Source: Alteromonas macleodii ATCC 27126 (GTDB lineage: Bacteria > Pseudomonadota > Gammaproteobacteria > Enterobacterales > Alteromonadaceae). Taken from it: a DNA stretch of 64,000 nucleotides. The stretch is taken from the NCBI RefSeq assembly GCF_000172635.2, contig NC_018632.1:3782001-3846000 (forward strand). Direction: 5' to 3'. The position numbers and the translations under genes are program-made. This document shows, piece after piece, positions 49,704 to 58,912 of this stretch (its first letter is position 1; each line of letters begins with the position of its first letter). The notes under the pieces are model-generated. The model worked only from the letters and a program-made list of their open reading frames with translations, had not been told where the DNA came from and did not search any database.

Positions 49704-52181
49704 ATGAAGAAGTTCGCCCTATCTACGTTAGCTGCAGCTATGCTAGCAAGCCCGTCAGCCCACACACTTGCCGATGCCTACATTGGCTCACAAATGGCTG
49801 AGAAACTTGTGTCGCTCTCCCCTGCTGAATCGCTGATGGCTGTTGTTACGTACGATCAAATGTCACCACTTGCCGAGTCACAAATTACGCAATTATTAAA
49901 CTTGGGTATTACAGAAGGCGTGCAATTTAAGAACCTTCCAATCATTGGTGTGGTGGCAACGAAGGCGCAAATTGAGGCTATTGCTCAATTCGACGGTGTA
50001 CGATCAGTTTTTGCGAACCGCGAAATGAAGCTATACAACGCTGATGCACGTGAGATCACAGGCGTTGCTGATTTGCAGGGCGAAGGATTTGCTTCAAGAA
50101 ACAACGTTGAGTTCACTGGTAAAGGCTCAACTATTTTAGTGATTGATTCGGGTATTGACGCTTCTCACCAAGACCACTTCTTTGGCGATACTGTGGTTGA
50201 TAACGTGCAAGCAATATTGAATCCGGGTGCGCTTTCTATCGTTGGCGTAACGGGTCCAACACTATCAAACCAAGTGAATACCGACCTAAACTCAGGACAC
50301 GGCACACACGTTGCCGGTACTATCGCGGGTAGCGGTGTAATGTCTGATGGCAAGCACCGTGGAGCAGCCCCAGATGCTGACATCATTGGCTATGGTTCAG
50401 GCGCAGCAGTGCTGCTTTTAGATACTATCGGCGGCTTCGACTACGCAATTAGCAAGCAATACACCTTCGACAACCCTATCAAAGTTATCAGCAACTCGTG
50501 GGGTTCTAGCGGCAAGTACGAACCACTCGGCCCTGTTTCGTTGGCAAGTTACAAAGCACATAACATGGGAATGATTAGTGTATTCGCAGCAGGTAACGAT
50601 GGCCCTGGTGAAGACTCGCATAACCCATATGCACAAATTCCTTGGGGTATCTCTGTAGGTGCGGGTGACAAGTTCGGAAAACTCGCTGGCTTTTCATCTC
50701 GCGGATTAAAAGGCGAGACTGGCGACTTTACTATGCCTGACGGCACGCAATGGACATATAACAACGAAGTCTCTGTTGTCGCTCCAGGTGTGGACATTAT
50801 TTCTACTCGCGCCGTACTGAACGCCGCCGCGAATGGTGGAGACGCAGACATAGATGCAATTGAACCTCAGAACCTTCCTTTCTACACCATGATTTCTGGC
50901 ACATCTATGGCGACACCGCATGTTTCAGGCATTATCGCATTGATGCTGGAAGCGAACCCGAATCTTGATAACGCGACCATTAAGCGCTTGCTGCAAGAGA
51001 CAGCCACTAACATGCCTGGTTATGAGCGCTGGGAAGTCGGAGCGGGTTACGTTAATGCACGTTCAGCAGTTGCTGCTGCCCTACTTGAAGATATGGACCA
51101 TAAAGTTACGGTTAATAACTTAGATGGTAAAAGCTTTAAGGCAAATGCACTTGTAACCACCAGCGATCGAGTAGAAAACTTCGATGTTTTTTATTCACCG
51201 GTAGGAGAGCCTGAAGTTATTCCTTTTGAAGTAGGTTCAGAAGAGGTACTTGTCAAAGCGTCTGCCGATAGTTTTGCAAACTTAACCAAGCTTGTTCTTG
51301 TAGCCCCTGACGGCACAGAATATCGCGGTAACTTAACTACGCCAGTACTTTCTACCACCATGCGTGTTGCTGCACCAGCCATGCCTGGTACGTGGGGCGT
51401 ATATGTTTATGGTTTAACATCACTCTCTGGTGTAGAAGCTGACCCATTAGGTTTAACTAACGGCCCAGGTTTACCTGAAACATTTAACGTCACCGTGTCG
51501 TTCGAAAATAGCGGCGGCTTTGAAGGTATGGACGATGTAGAAGGTCACCCTCAACAAAACGCCATAGAGTTCGCGGTAAGTGAGCGCTTAATGGACGCCA
51601 TCAATAGTCGAGGCTTTTCACCTGATGCTCGTCTTAAACGCAAGGACTTTGCGCGCTATGCGGTAATGGGTGGAGCCGTTAGACAGTACCGTGACCTTTT
51701 GAATGAAGAACGTCCTAATATTGGTTCAGTACCTGGTTTTGACAAAGCGTTCGTTGAATCAGTAATGGTTAAAGGTGGCGCACTTAAAGATAAGCTTCGT
51801 ACACAGTCTCCTGTACTTCGCAGCGAAAATGGTAGTGCTGACCCGTTCGCTAGTGTTACTAAGCTAGATATCGCTTACTCACTGGTACAGATGCTTGGCT
51901 TGGAAGAAGCAGCACTTAGTTTTGACCCTAACGCCGACATCGTTGTTGACTATAACGGTGAGCAAATTGTGCTAGAAGATCAAGACAGTATTCCGGCTGA
52001 TATGAAAGGCTACGTTCAGTTAGCACTTACTTTGTCGTTGATTAACGCAGAATTTGGTGTAGAGCAAAGTCCATTCAGCATCACGCCTACTATCACTGCG
52101 AGCTTCGCGCCAGATACGGTTATAACCAGAGCGCATTACGCTGTATTGGCTTCGCGCTTCTTTGCTCAGTATTTCGAATAA
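49704..52181 (+). CDS. Secreted S8 family serine peptidase with SLH-like C-terminus (paralogue 1)
   Basis: 825-residue subtilisin-like protease. Signal peptide (cleavage near AHTLADA), an inhibitor-I9-like propeptide segment (about 30-115), and a catalytic domain with Asp148 (VIDSGID), His199 (GHGTHVAG) and Ser401 (GTSMATPH). The C-terminal third has two S-layer-homology-like segments (ERLMDAINSRGFSPDARL-type at about 635 and ITRAHYAVLASRF at the end), which may tether it to the cell surface. The ATG at 49704 with GGAGAAG upstream is preferred over TTG 49692. A close paralogue lies at 58913-61360. Confidence 0.93.
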   Translation: MKKFALSTLAAAMLASPSAHTLADAYIGSQMAEKLVSLSPAESLMAVVTYDQMSPLAESQITQLLNLGITEGVQFKNLPIIGVVATKAQIEAIAQFDGVRSVFANREMKLYNADAREITGVADLQGEGFASRNNVEFTGKGSTILVIDSGIDASHQDHFFGDTVVDNVQAILNPGALSIVGVTGPTLSNQVNTDLNSGHGTHVAGTIAGSGVMSDGKHRGAAPDADIIGYGSGAAVLLLDTIGGFDYAISKQYTFDNPIKVISNSWGSSGKYEPLGPVSLASYKAHNMGMISVFAAGNDGPGEDSHNPYAQIPWGISVGAGDKFGKLAGFSSRGLKGETGDFTMPDGTQWTYNNEVSVVAPGVDIISTRAVLNAAANGGDADIDAIEPQNLPFYTMISGTSMATPHVSGIIALMLEANPNLDNATIKRLLQETATNMPGYERWEVGAGYVNARSAVAAALLEDMDHKVTVNNLDGKSFKANALVTTSDRVENFDVFYSPVGEPEVIPFEVGSEEVLVKASADSFANLTKLVLVAPDGTEYRGNLTTPVLSTTMRVAAPAMPGTWGVYVYGLTSLSGVEADPLGLTNGPGLPETFNVTVSFENSGGFEGMDDVEGHPQQNAIEFAVSERLMDAINSRGFSPDARLKRKDFARYAVMGGAVRQYRDLLNEERPNIGSVPGFDKAFVESVMVKGGALKDKLRTQSPVLRSENGSADPFASVTKLDIAYSLVQMLGLEEAALSFDPNADIVVDYNGEQIVLEDQDSIPADMKGYVQLALTLSLINAEFGVEQSPFSITPTITASFAPDTVITRAHYAVLASRFFAQYFE

Positions 52182-52201
52182 AATCGCAAACCACTGAAAA
52201 C

Positions 52202-52231
52202 GGTGCCATTATATTAATTGATAATGGCACC
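52202..52231 (+). terminator. Terminator after the first subtilase gene
   Basis: An 11-bp perfect stem GGTGCCATTAT / ATAATGGCACC with an 8-nt loop is followed by ATTTT, 20 bp after the stop. Confidence 0.75.
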
Positions 52232-52273
52232 ATTTTAGGTTAAATTTTAACCAATACTGAAAGAGGTCATCCT

Positions 52274-53119
52274 ATGATGTTTACTGCGATGAAATTCAGA
52301 CAACTTACCACCGTTGTTGCCACCACAGCTCTACTTTTGTTTTCCACTGCACAAGCACAGGTAGTCACGCCTACAACTCTCACTGTCGACGACAATAAGA
52401 TTCAGGCCAAACTGACGCTAAGCAGCTTAATTGAAGTAGATTTAACCGTAGAGTTCGAAAACAGTATTGGCCTTAATGCTAACAACATTGACATTACCGC
52501 TGAGCTGCTTGACCCCACAGACTTGACCATTACAGACCGCCTGCCCTCAGCACTAACAAGCGCTGTTTCGGGTTTTCCGGTTCTTGTATCAATCTCTCCG
52601 AAAGCTGACGCCGGTTTTGGATTTGAAGGTTTAGCGATGGTTGAGCTTTACACTAAAGCTATTCACTACACGCCAACCATTCCATGGCGCTTGTTTACGT
52701 CTCACGACGGTGGCGAGTTTGAAGACATAACAACGTTAACGTCATCAGGCAGTTTTCGTGCACGCGGCAGCACAGGACAATTTTCAGATTTTATTATCTT
52801 ATTAGATAATCGCCCATCAGGTTCTGTTATCAATGACAAAGTTGCTTCTTTAAGCACAATCGTAAATGGCAATCGCAATAAAATTGCTGCGCTATTAGAG
52901 GCAGCCATAGACAGTGGAATAAACGATGTCCAGTCGGCATTGGCGGTAAACGATGACGATGCGGCACTGGCTGCTGTAGATAGCCTTATATCGCTTATTG
53001 ATAATGCGTCTGGCAATGAAATTGCAGATGTATGGCGCTCAAGTGGTGACGTTGTGAACGTGAAAGGTTTACTACTTACTCAGCTACAAACATTACGCTT
53101 TAGCTTAAGAACATTGTAA
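52274..53119 (+). CDS. Secreted protein of unknown function
   Basis: 281 residues, not recognised. Signal peptide (cleavage after STAQAQ), then a beta-rich domain (about 30-180) and a helical C-terminal part (about 185-281) with several Ala/Asp-rich amphipathic helices. No catalytic motif seen. It lies between the first subtilase and the FHA/kinase cluster, on the same strand, so it may belong to the same functional group. AGAGG precedes the ATG. Confidence 0.75.
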   Translation: MMFTAMKFRQLTTVVATTALLLFSTAQAQVVTPTTLTVDDNKIQAKLTLSSLIEVDLTVEFENSIGLNANNIDITAELLDPTDLTITDRLPSALTSAVSGFPVLVSISPKADAGFGFEGLAMVELYTKAIHYTPTIPWRLFTSHDGGEFEDITTLTSSGSFRARGSTGQFSDFIILLDNRPSGSVINDKVASLSTIVNGNRNKIAALLEAAIDSGINDVQSALAVNDDDAALAAVDSLISLIDNASGNEIADVWRSSGDVVNVKGLLLTQLQTLRFSLRTL

Positions 53120-53139
53120 ATCAAGCTGGAGACTGAAAC

Positions 53140-53171
53140 GTTTAATTGCGTTGAAATCGACGCAATTAAAC
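53140..53171 (+). terminator. Hairpin after the unknown secreted protein
   Basis: A perfect 12-bp stem GTTTAATTGCGT / ACGCAATTAAAC with an 8-nt loop, 20 bp after the stop. There is no T run, so its terminator role is unsure. Confidence 0.45.
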
Positions 53172-53180
53172 CAGCGTTTG

Positions 53181-53259
53181 GCGTCACTGATAAGCAAGAA
53201 ACTCTCTTATTTGTGTAATTTTATACAAACAAATTGAGAGGAGATGGCACCAGTGACGC
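53181..53259 (+). promoter_or_regulatory. Nested inverted repeat in the leader of the FHA gene
   Basis: An outer perfect 9-bp repeat GCGTCACTG / CAGTGACGC encloses a second one, CTCTC-nn-ATTTGTGTA against TACA-aa-CAAAT-n-GAGAG. As RNA this would form a long hairpin ending 15 bp before the FHA start codon. It may also hide a promoter or operator. Confidence 0.45.
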
Positions 53260-53274
53260 GACGAGGAATATGCC

Positions 53275-54114
53275 ATGCCGTTACAAATAGCCTTTACAGA
53301 AAATAACGGAAGCGTAAGTGAGCACTTGCTTTTTGAAGGTCGCGAATATCAGGTCGGCCGCTCCGAAAGCGCGGACATCGTTATTCCCCACCCCCAAGTT
53401 TCTCGCTCTCATATTGTATTACGAGCAAACAAACAAGCTGACAACGATCACGTTTGGCAGCTAAATGACATGAGTTCTACAGGGTGCTTCAGTGCGGGAA
53501 TTCAAATAAAGCACCTGACGCTAGACAAACCCCATGTATTACAGCTTGGTCCAGTACCCTGTGAATTTACTCCCCTTGCGCTCAATAATGTGGTCAAACT
53601 TGACAGCCAACGAGAGTGGAGAAAGCAACAATTAAAGCAGTACCAAACGCAGCTTCAACAGTGTAATAGCAGTACTGCTCTTATTAACCTTGCCAGAGAA
53701 TGTTTAACCCAATCATTAGGGTGTGAACGGGCATCACTCATTTTGTTTGATAAGATAAATAACTATCAACTCGGGATAGGCTATGAAAGCTGGATGCAAG
53801 GTGAGGACTTTACCGGTAGCCGTACTATCATCAACCAGTGCATGCAAGCTAACGCTGTTCGTGCCATTGGCAATATTGTTTGCGACAAATCGTTAAACAA
53901 GCAGCATAGTATAATCAGTCACGGCATTCAGGCTGCCATCTGTGTACCTGTTTGTATTGATGAAAAGCCCGTTGGCGTATTGTACGCAGACTCGACGCTG
54001 GGACGCCGTTACTTTACCCAAACGGACATAGATTTTGCCACCTCTTTAGCGAATATGATTTCGATGCGTTTGTTATTCCACACAATTGAGCATAAACTTT
54101 CACTTATAAGCTAA
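53275..54114 (+). CDS. FHA and GAF domain protein
   Basis: 279-residue cytoplasmic protein. An N-terminal FHA domain (about 15-95), a phosphothreonine-binding module, has the conserved GRS, SRSH and N residues (YQVGRSESADI, QVSRSHIVLR, LNDMSSTG). A GAF domain follows (about 120-275) with AAICVPVCIDEKPVGVLYADS. It probably docks on phosphorylated sites made by the Ser/Thr kinase encoded next and may sense a small ligand. GAGGAA lies before the ATG. Confidence 0.9.
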   Translation: MPLQIAFTENNGSVSEHLLFEGREYQVGRSESADIVIPHPQVSRSHIVLRANKQADNDHVWQLNDMSSTGCFSAGIQIKHLTLDKPHVLQLGPVPCEFTPLALNNVVKLDSQREWRKQQLKQYQTQLQQCNSSTALINLARECLTQSLGCERASLILFDKINNYQLGIGYESWMQGEDFTGSRTIINQCMQANAVRAIGNIVCDKSLNKQHSIISHGIQAAICVPVCIDEKPVGVLYADSTLGRRYFTQTDIDFATSLANMISMRLLFHTIEHKLSLIS

Positions 54115-54181
54115 AATAAAAATAACAATTTAGTGACGCAATTCGTCTATTCGATTGCGTCGCTGTAGTGGTTAGTGAAGT

Positions 54182-57100
54182 GTGGAGAAGGCTTTGAACA
54201 GGCCCGATGTATTCTCGTCGCAAAACAATTCTCTTAAAACTGAGGCGCTAGCTTTAGGGACTTCTATTGCGCCAAATTCCCGTCTAGCTAACCGGTTTCG
54301 AATTGTTGAACAACTTGGCTCAGGTGCTCAGGCCACCGTTTTCAGCGCCATCGATGAATTACTTGATGTGAAAGTTGCACTTAAGGTCATTGAGGGTGGC
54401 GCCAGCGACCCGGTTAAAATGCAAACCATCCGCAATGAAGTCAACATTGCTAGGCAACTACAGCATCCTAATATCATCCGTGTTCATGACGTTTTCTCTG
54501 ATGGAGATACCGCCTTTTTTACAATGGCGTTTATTGAAGGCGATCCTCTGTATACACGCATTCAACAACCTATCAGCAAAGCCGATTTCGACAAGTGGCA
54601 ACAACAGCTCGTTGAGGCACTGTTGGCCTGTAAATCGATAGGCATTAAACATGGCGATATAAAGCCAGACAATATCCTTCTTGATCACAATGAAGACATT
54701 AAACTGATCGACTTTGGAATTGGGCAGAGCGCTGCATCTGGCGCTCAAACGAGCGGACACCAACGCTATACCGCTCCTGAAGTCATCCAGACTGGGAAAG
54801 CGAGCGAACACTCTGACACCTACAGCTTAGGAAGAGTGTTAGAAGATATGCTGGGCTGTGTACAAAAGGAAGGACTGGGCTTTTCTCAATACCTGTGGAC
54901 GAAAAAACGCAAAGCTTGTATTGATCAATTAACACACCATTTGCCAGCGAAGAGACTCTCTTTGGAGCAAGCGCTTAACATTAGCTCATCCGGCGATAAC
55001 GGCAGTGCTAATGTAACTTACAAAACCCTTGTCACCTTTTCCGCCATTGCCATATTGGTACTTGTGATTAGCGCCAGCATTTTTTCTTACTCTTGGTATC
55101 AAAAAACGCAACCCAGACTGCCCTCTGATACTCCTATTCAGCTACTCGTACTCAATGACCCTCAATATCCACTTTTAGATACGATAAACACGTTACTGCG
55201 CTATCCCCTGTCTACTCATCCTCACATTGTTTTAGATGATAAAGCGCAAACCCAAACATTGATGTCAAACTTAGCGTTATCCCCATTTAATAACGACAAT
55301 GACAGAGTAGACTTAGCGGCTTCCACGTCGGTAAACAGCGTATTATTACTTGATGCTACGCCTACCAGTAGCGATAGTTACCTACTTCACGCCAGTGTTC
55401 TTAGTATGCCCGCTAACAAACCTATTTTTACCGTGTCGCATAATGTAAATGCAAACACCCTGTCAGATGATTTAAGTGTATTTGCTAACAAGCTCATTCA
55501 ATCGTTATTTGACGCCATCGAAACGCAATCGCCCCAACCACTTCCTGACTTACGCTACCTTGATGCCTTGGATACCGCTTGGCAAAAAGGAGAAGCGTTA
55601 AATAGCGCAGACACCGTTGAGGCGATTATAGCAACCACACCGGACTATCCGGGTGGATGGGTGGCAAAGGCTCGAAACGATTTAAATACGGGCGACTATG
55701 ACGGTGCCAGGCAAGCGGTAGAAACTTTATTCCAACTCTCTGACTTGGCAGTGTATTGGCGTTTACAGGGCGAGCTATTAAGAGCAGAGCTAAACGAAGA
55801 TCTGTCTCTTGCTCAACAATCAATAGATGCGCTTGTTTCTCAGTCCCTGACAGACCAGACTTACTGTCGATGCGTGCAGACATATATCAGTGGGCTGGCG
55901 AAGATGCCAAAGCAATGTCCGACTATAAAGCGGCTTTAGCCCTTCGCCCCAATAATGGACAACTTTGGTTTGAACTTGCTCGTCTGCAAATTATTAATGG
56001 GGACATTGAAACTGCCACCAGCGACTCATTAACTCGAGCACTCGTAGCGTTTCGTCAAGCAAAAGATCCCCGAGGCGAGAGTTTAGTACTTAACGCTTTT
56101 GGTATTGCTTACCTACGTACAGCTGACAATGTGGCTGCAGCGCAGTATTTTAAAGACGCACTGGCATTGCGTGATGCAAAAACGCAGCCCTCTCAGCGGG
56201 CTAAAACCTTAGCCAACCTCGCCATTGCCACATCTCTTACGGGCGACTATGCCACTGCAGAGGCGTCATTAGAAGAAGCGGTAAAACTACTCCACGATTT
56301 AGGTGACTTGGCACAAGAAGCCCATGTAAACGATACACTAGGTTTTATGTTTGAAGAGCGAGGCCAGTTCGCAAGAGCGTTAGAGTACTACAAACGCGGT
56401 CTTGATATTCGTGTGCAAACCGATGACAAGGTGCTTCAGCCGCAAAGTATGAGCAATGTGGCCTATATGCATTTTCTAATTGGAGATATCTCTCTTGCTG
56501 AGATTTACTGGCAGCAGGCGAAAATGCTATTTGAAAGAAATGGGGACGAGTCTCACTTACTTCGAACCCATCAAAATCTTGCACAGTTGAGTTTGGTAAA
56601 AGGGGACAAGAATACCGCCACCAATTATTTAACCACTGTCGAGCAACGACTCGGTACACAGCACAATCAAGAAAAGCTTTATAACCACCTGCTATTCAGC
56701 TACTTAAACTTTGCAAACGGAAATTTGACTGAAGCCACGCAGCACGCCGCTGACGCAAGGCGCTTAGCTCAGGCTTCTGAAGATGTCAGAGCCCAAACCG
56801 AGGTATTACTATGGCAGGGAGAGATGTGTTTACTTACCGCAAACTGGTTATGCCTAGAAAACAGTCTTGAAACCGTGACGCCTACCATTAGCGAAGAGCG
56901 CCACGAGCAATTTGCCGTTTATCAATGGTTAACATTGGGATTGAAGCATCATAAAGGCACACTAAATAACGAACGAGACGAGATCTACACTACACTTGTC
57001 GATAACACCAACGTGCCGGTCATCACTGAAATTAAAATTCTGCTCGACATACAGCAGCGACTTTCTTTGAATGAAAATAGCAGCGCCATGGAGAAGCTTA

Positions 57101-57351
57101 GCTCGCTCATTAAACCAACCTACTACCAGCCTTACCTGCAGTGGCTATACGTAAAGGCGTCACTAGGTGATGAAGAGTCTATCGAAAAGTTAAAGCAAAA
57201 ATTAGCGTTATATCCTACCTACTGGCGTAACCACCTTTACTATCGCGCCATTCCAGGTAAAGAAGACACGGTGGATGACTTAACATCCAAATGGCTATCT
57301 CAATTACCTGAGCAACAGGTTGGAGACTACAGGAACGCCTATTTTGACTGA
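54182..57351 (+). pseudogene. Ser/Thr protein kinase with TM helix and TPR repeats, frameshifted
   Basis: Joined reading gives about 1055 residues. The kinase domain (about 35-270) has the Gly loop LGSGAQATVF, Lys in VALKVI, catalytic HGDIKPDN (Asp159) and DFG; it is an HGD rather than HRD kinase. One TM helix follows at about 283-305, then a domain with TPR repeats. The first frame stops at 55939. The next frame, open to 57351, continues the TPRs (PDLLSMRADIYQWAGED, ALALRPNNGQLWFEL). One extra base in the CCC run at 55845-55847 restores a continuous protein. The start may be TTG 54194, which has GGAG 6 nt upstream. Sequencing error is a real possibility. Confidence 0.85.
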
Positions 57352-58033
57352 CTTGGCCACCGAGATAGAGAACATTAAAGCGTTACAGGCGACACTTCAG
57401 GCTCGATTAGATGCCGATCAAGAGGTTTTGCAACAGCTCGCAAAACGATTGTGGGCTCAACAAGAATCAGAAAAAGCGAAGCTTTCTCGTGAATTACATG
57501 ATGGGATTGGTCAGCTGCTCACAGGGCTGACACGAAGACTGCAAGCACTATCAACCTCTTCGCCTGAGCTTGAAGCACTACACGGCATCGCTGAAATGGC
57601 GTTAAATGATGTCAGACAATTATCGCGGCTAATGAGCCCAACAATCCTTGATGACTTAGGTCTTAAACCAGCACTTAACTGGCTTTGTAGAAATTTGCTT
57701 AGTGGTGAAGATATTGAATATCACACCGAGATTACCGTACCGCCTGATCTGCCTAAAGACATAAGCACATTATTATTTAGAATTGCGCAAGAAACGCTGG
57801 TTAATGCTATAAAACACAGCGAGGCCACCAACCTAACTTTATCAATTTCTTACCATCATCACGTTATTCGTTTGGATATTCTTGATAATGGTGTAGGGTT
57901 TGATAGTAAAGCCATAGAGCCCGGCATTGGCCTTTCTAGTATTCGCGACAGAGCAGAAGCGTTCAATGCGACACTGGAAATAGACTCTGCAGTAGGGCAA
58001 GGCACCAGAACAACAGTAACGGTACCCGTATGA
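57320..58033 (+). CDS. Soluble NarL-type sensor histidine kinase
   Basis: 237 residues with no TM helix or sensor domain. An N-terminal coiled coil (about 10-50) leads into HisKA_3 with His60 (SRELHDGIGQLLTGL) and an HATPase domain with the N box NAIKHSEATN and DNGVGF. Start uncertain: TTG 57320 or TTG 57344, the latter overlapping the kinase stop. Both imply coupling to the Ser/Thr kinase-TPR gene. Its 3' end overlaps the regulator gene by ATGA. With no input domain of its own, it presumably receives signals from the TPR kinase or the FHA-GAF protein. Confidence 0.9.
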   Translation: METTGTPILTDLATEIENIKALQATLQARLDADQEVLQQLAKRLWAQQESEKAKLSRELHDGIGQLLTGLTRRLQALSTSSPELEALHGIAEMALNDVRQLSRLMSPTILDDLGLKPALNWLCRNLLSGEDIEYHTEITVPPDLPKDISTLLFRIAQETLVNAIKHSEATNLTLSISYHHHVIRLDILDNGVGFDSKAIEPGIGLSSIRDRAEAFNATLEIDSAVGQGTRTTVTVPV

Positions 58034-58659
58034 CAATTCGTGTAGTGCTAGCCGATGACCATGTGCTTATGCGTCAAGGCGTGTCTCAAATGCTAAATGC
58101 CAACCCAGATATCAGCGTAGTGGGAGAATGCGACGATGGTGTCGCGCTAATCGCTGCTGTGTTAAAGCTCTCGCCAGATGTTATTTTAATGGACATTTCG
58201 ATGCCACGTATGAGTGGTCTGGTCGCTATTGATAAAATTCTATCTCAGCGCAGTGACGCGAAAATTCTTGTGCTGTCTATGCACAACGAAGTGGAATACA
58301 TTGAAGCCATGCGCGACGCAGGCGCTAAAGGCTACATATTAAAAGAATCTTCCGGTGAAAGCTTGGTTGAAGCCATCAAGAAAGTGGCCGCAAACAAAAC
58401 CTGTTTTCCCGATGAACTAACCCAGTCATCTAGCGATCAATGCCAAAAGCACGTATCGCCACTAAGTGTATTAACTAGAAGAGAACGAGAAGTTTTTTTC
58501 TTAGTTGTTGCAGGCAACACCAGTAAGAAGATTGCTGAGCTATTAGATATGAGCCTTAAAACTGCAGAAAATCATCGCAGTAATATTTATAAGAAGCTTA
58601 ATTTAAGCAGTTCGGCAGAACTTATCAGAATGGCAGGAAAAGCAGGTTTGTTAGAATAG
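58030..58659 (+). CDS. NarL/LuxR-family response regulator
   Basis: 209 residues: receiver with Asp55 (ILMDISMPRMSG) and the Lys of GYILKESS, then a LuxR-type HTH (about 145-205) with LTRREREVFFLV and SLKTAENHRSNIYKKL. It overlaps the histidine kinase gene by 4 bp and is its likely partner. NarL-type regulators commonly bind 7-2-7 inverted repeats; such repeats lie before the two flanking subtilase genes and the PEP-CTERM gene. Confidence 0.94.
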   Translation: MTIRVVLADDHVLMRQGVSQMLNANPDISVVGECDDGVALIAAVLKLSPDVILMDISMPRMSGLVAIDKILSQRSDAKILVLSMHNEVEYIEAMRDAGAKGYILKESSGESLVEAIKKVAANKTCFPDELTQSSSDQCQKHVSPLSVLTRREREVFFLVVAGNTSKKIAELLDMSLKTAENHRSNIYKKLNLSSSAELIRMAGKAGLLE

Positions 58660-58753
58660 TTGGGATTTATTCTCAGCGTAGAACTCTTTTCCATTCCCCC
58701 CTACCATATTCCATATTCAGCGAATGCTGGTTGCAGTAATTAAAGCCCTAAAC

Positions 58754-58786
58754 AAAAAAGAGGGGCCTTACTTCAGCCACCCCTCT
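58754..58786 (-). terminator. Terminator of the second subtilase gene
   Basis: A 7-bp stem AGAGGGG / CCCCTCT is followed on the minus strand by six T. It lies about 125 bp beyond the subtilase stop, past the structured element at 58800-58901. Confidence 0.7.
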
Positions 58787-58799
58787 CTAAAAAGTGTGT

Positions 58800-58901
58800 G
58801 AGGGCCGGTTGTGGCATTCAAAACCCTCAGCAGCAGGGATGCTGCTGTGGAGCGCCCATGGATGGGTTTACCGCGTGTTTTGAATGTTACAACCGGCCCT
58901 C
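58800..58901 (+). ncRNA. Three-way-junction RNA element with two CsrA-type GGA hairpins
   Basis: A closing stem of 13 bp (GAGGGCCGGTTGT / ACAACCGGCCCTC), a 3x3 internal loop and 9 bp more (ATTCAAAAC / GTTTTGAAT) enclose two hairpins. Hairpin A is AGCAGCA-GGGA-TGCTGCT (58829-58846). Hairpin B is CCCA-TGGA-TGGG (58855-58866). Both present CANGGANG, the CsrA/RsmA recognition pattern, at 58834-58841 and 58857-58864. The element lies between convergent genes, in the 3' region of the response-regulator transcript. Whether it is a regulatory RNA, a dispersed repeat or part of a 3' UTR cannot be told here. Confidence 0.5.
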
Positions 58902-58912
58902 GCCTCAAAGGA

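Noticed and set aside
55840..55860. Programmed -1 frameshift in the kinase-TPR gene
   Set aside because: The site lacks a canonical X-XXY-YYZ slippery heptamer. Not excluded, but a lost base in the C run is more likely.
55756..57351. TPR part read as an independent gene starting at 55756
   Set aside because: The first 35 or so residues are unlike any TPR and overlap the kinase gene; homology resumes exactly where the kinase frame loses it, so one broken gene is the simpler reading.
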